Part shown: positions 62,989-64,000 of the stretch, in pieces
Layout of the letters: every line of letters starts with the position of its first letter
Numbering within the stretch: position 1 is the first letter of the stretch
From: Ilumatobacteraceae bacterium
GTDB lineage: Bacteria > Actinomycetota > Acidimicrobiia > Acidimicrobiales > Ilumatobacteraceae
Direction of reading: 5' to 3'
Assembly (NCBI GenBank): GCA_025463305.1
Contig: JAOBWK010000080.1
Coordinates: 1-64,000, forward strand
DNA: 64,000 nucleotides
Notes under the pieces: generated by a model
The model's database searches: none
What the model saw: only the letters and a program-made list of their open reading frames with translations
What the model was told of the DNA's origin: nothing
Translations under genes and position numbers: made by a program

Positions 62989-63297
62989 TCAGCGGTCCGC
63001 GTTCTGCCGCCACAGGTTCCTGGATGCGTCGGTCTTGGCCTGGTCGGCCGCATTCAACTTGTCGCGCTTACTTCCCTTTGGCACCTCGGGCACGACCCGC
63101 ACCGGGTACGGCCCGGAGACGTACAGCTCCCTGGCCCGCTCGTCTCCCCGGCGACGGTGCTCGACCCACAACGCCTTCCACCGCTCGATCAGCTCGGGCG
63201 GGCAGTCGTCCGGGACCTAGCCCTTCTCGGGCACTTCATGCGCTGCGCAGTGAAAGCGTCGGGCAAGCGCGGCCAGCTCGTTCTCGACGGCGTCCAT
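62989..63297 (-). pseudogene. Small unknown gene with an in-frame amber stop
   Basis: From ATG 63297 the frame reads ENELAALARRFHCAAHEVPE, then meets TAG at 63219-63217, then goes on as PDDCPPELIERWKALWVEHR and VSGPYPVRVVPEVPKGSK to a stop at 62989. The halves look like one 102-residue protein in which a Trp or Gln codon became TAG. An internal start could give the C-terminal 60 residues. No family recognised. It lies just downstream of the Ku gene, in the same direction. Confidence 0.6.
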
Positions 63298-63328
63298 GAA
63301 CGCAACCTACGCAACGGCTGCGGTTGGG

Positions 63329-64000
63329 TCAGGCCGACTTCTTGCGGCGCACCGGAGCCGCAGCGTCCGCCGCCACCTTCTTCGCTGCCGGGCGAGCCGT
63401 TGGGTGACGAGCGCGCGACGCCTTCGCCGCTTCAACGCTCGCTTCGAGAGCAGCGGCGAGATCGACGACCGTCGAGCGCTCAGGCGCCACCTCGGCCTTG
63501 ATGGTGCGCCCCTCGGCCTTGGCCTCGATCAGCGCCATCACCTGCGCCCGGTACTCGTCCCGGTAAGTCGCCGGATCGAACGGATCGGCCATCGCCTCGA
63601 CAAGCGTGCCCGCCATCGCCAACTCACGGTCAGAGAGCTCAACTCCGACCACCGTCTCGAGATCCTCGACCTCGGCCGGGTCGACGACCTCGTCCGGGTA
63701 CGCCAGCGTCGACAGCGTGAGGTGCTCACCATCAGATCGAACGGCGGCGAGGTACTCGTGCTGACGCATGACGAACTTGCCGATCCCCACCTTGCCGGAG
63801 CCAGCCAGTGCCTGAGCGAGCAGGGCGTACGGCTTCACGATCTTGCCCGGCAGCATGATGTAGGACGACTCGTACATGGCGGCTGGGATCTGCTCGGCGG
63901 GCACGAACGTGTCGATCCCGATCTCCTTCGACTTCGCCGGAGCGAGCGGCTTGAGATCGTCGTCTTCGATTAGCACGTAGTGCCCGCCGCCGAGATCGAA
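63329..64000 (-). CDS. ku: Ku protein (non-homologous end joining), C-terminal part
   Basis: The frame is open to the right edge, so the N-terminus is outside the window; 223 codons are visible. VLIEDDDLKPLAPAKSKEI, IPAAMYESSYIMLPGKIVKP, YALLAQALAGSGKVGIGKFV and MRQHEYLAAVRSDGEHLTL are Ku core blocks. The tail is Ala/Lys-rich with VRRKKSA at the end, as in actinobacterial Ku. It binds DNA ends and recruits LigD. LigD is not in view. Confidence 0.93.
   Translation of the reverse strand, partial: FDLGGGHYVLIEDDDLKPLAPAKSKEIGIDTFVPAEQIPAAMYESSYIMLPGKIVKPYALLAQALAGSGKVGIGKFVMRQHEYLAAVRSDGEHLTLSTLAYPDEVVDPAEVEDLETVVGVELSDRELAMAGTLVEAMADPFDPATYRDEYRAQVMALIEAKAEGRTIKAEVAPERSTVVDLAAALEASVEAAKASRARHPTARPAAKKVAADAAAPVRRKKSA

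Overview
The window is high-GC DNA with very dense coding, GTG and even CTG starts, and many ATGA/GTGA start-stop overlaps. It comes from an actinobacterium. Three features suggest the class Acidimicrobiia, which is inference only: secreted proteins built from RLLDTR repeats, a Tad pilus locus ending in a LysM-BTAD protein, and a SCO6880-type secretion locus.

Layout. 1-4461: the tail of an unknown gene and its terminator, a PhoD-like phosphatase, then a complete arsenic locus (arsC, aquaporin and arsI leftward; arsR and arsN rightward). 4466-4510 is the 3' half of a tRNA-Lys gene, from anticodon loop to CCA, followed by repeat-rich DNA. This is the signature of an integrated element lying to the right. 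4743-7722: two uncharacterised leftward genes, one with a clear HEPN R-x4-H motif; a defence role is possible. 7713-10323: a second, decaying arsenic locus containing an ArsR-ArsC fusion. 10378-14780: an unknown gene, a CDF transporter, a three-gene membrane/stress operon and a divergent sigma factor fused to its own anti-sigma zinc motif and membrane anchor.

15240-27589 is signalling: remnants of a partner-switching module, a GAF protein, small regulators, a secreted subtilase with a Trp-rich repeat tail, a GGDEF-EAL protein coupled to a GGDEF protein (cyclic di-GMP), and a SpoIIE-type phosphatase. 28382-33071: a secreted RLLDTR/beta-propeller protein, a cluster of hairpins, and a dead tyrosine recombinase. 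33280-43987 is one long Tad (Flp) pilus operon. 44572-47570: a TetR regulator divergent from a dehydrogenase, an F420-type oxidoreductase and a PIG-L deacetylase.

48024-58420 is a type IV secretion-like locus: a wall hydrolase transcribed leftward, then pilin-like protein, membrane channel protein, SCO6880 protein, VirB4-type ATPase, a frameshifted primase and a VirD4-type coupling protein. No relaxase is visible. 58690-61233 is a second regulatory cluster (STAS, GAF-like, HATPase anti-sigma, ANTAR). 61405-64000 holds a winged-helix regulator, a broken secreted collagen-like protein, a gene with an amber stop and the C-terminal part of Ku.

Several genes carry one-base shifts, often in G runs, or single in-frame stops. 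Either this part of the genome is decaying or the assembly has residual indel errors; the sequence alone cannot separate these.
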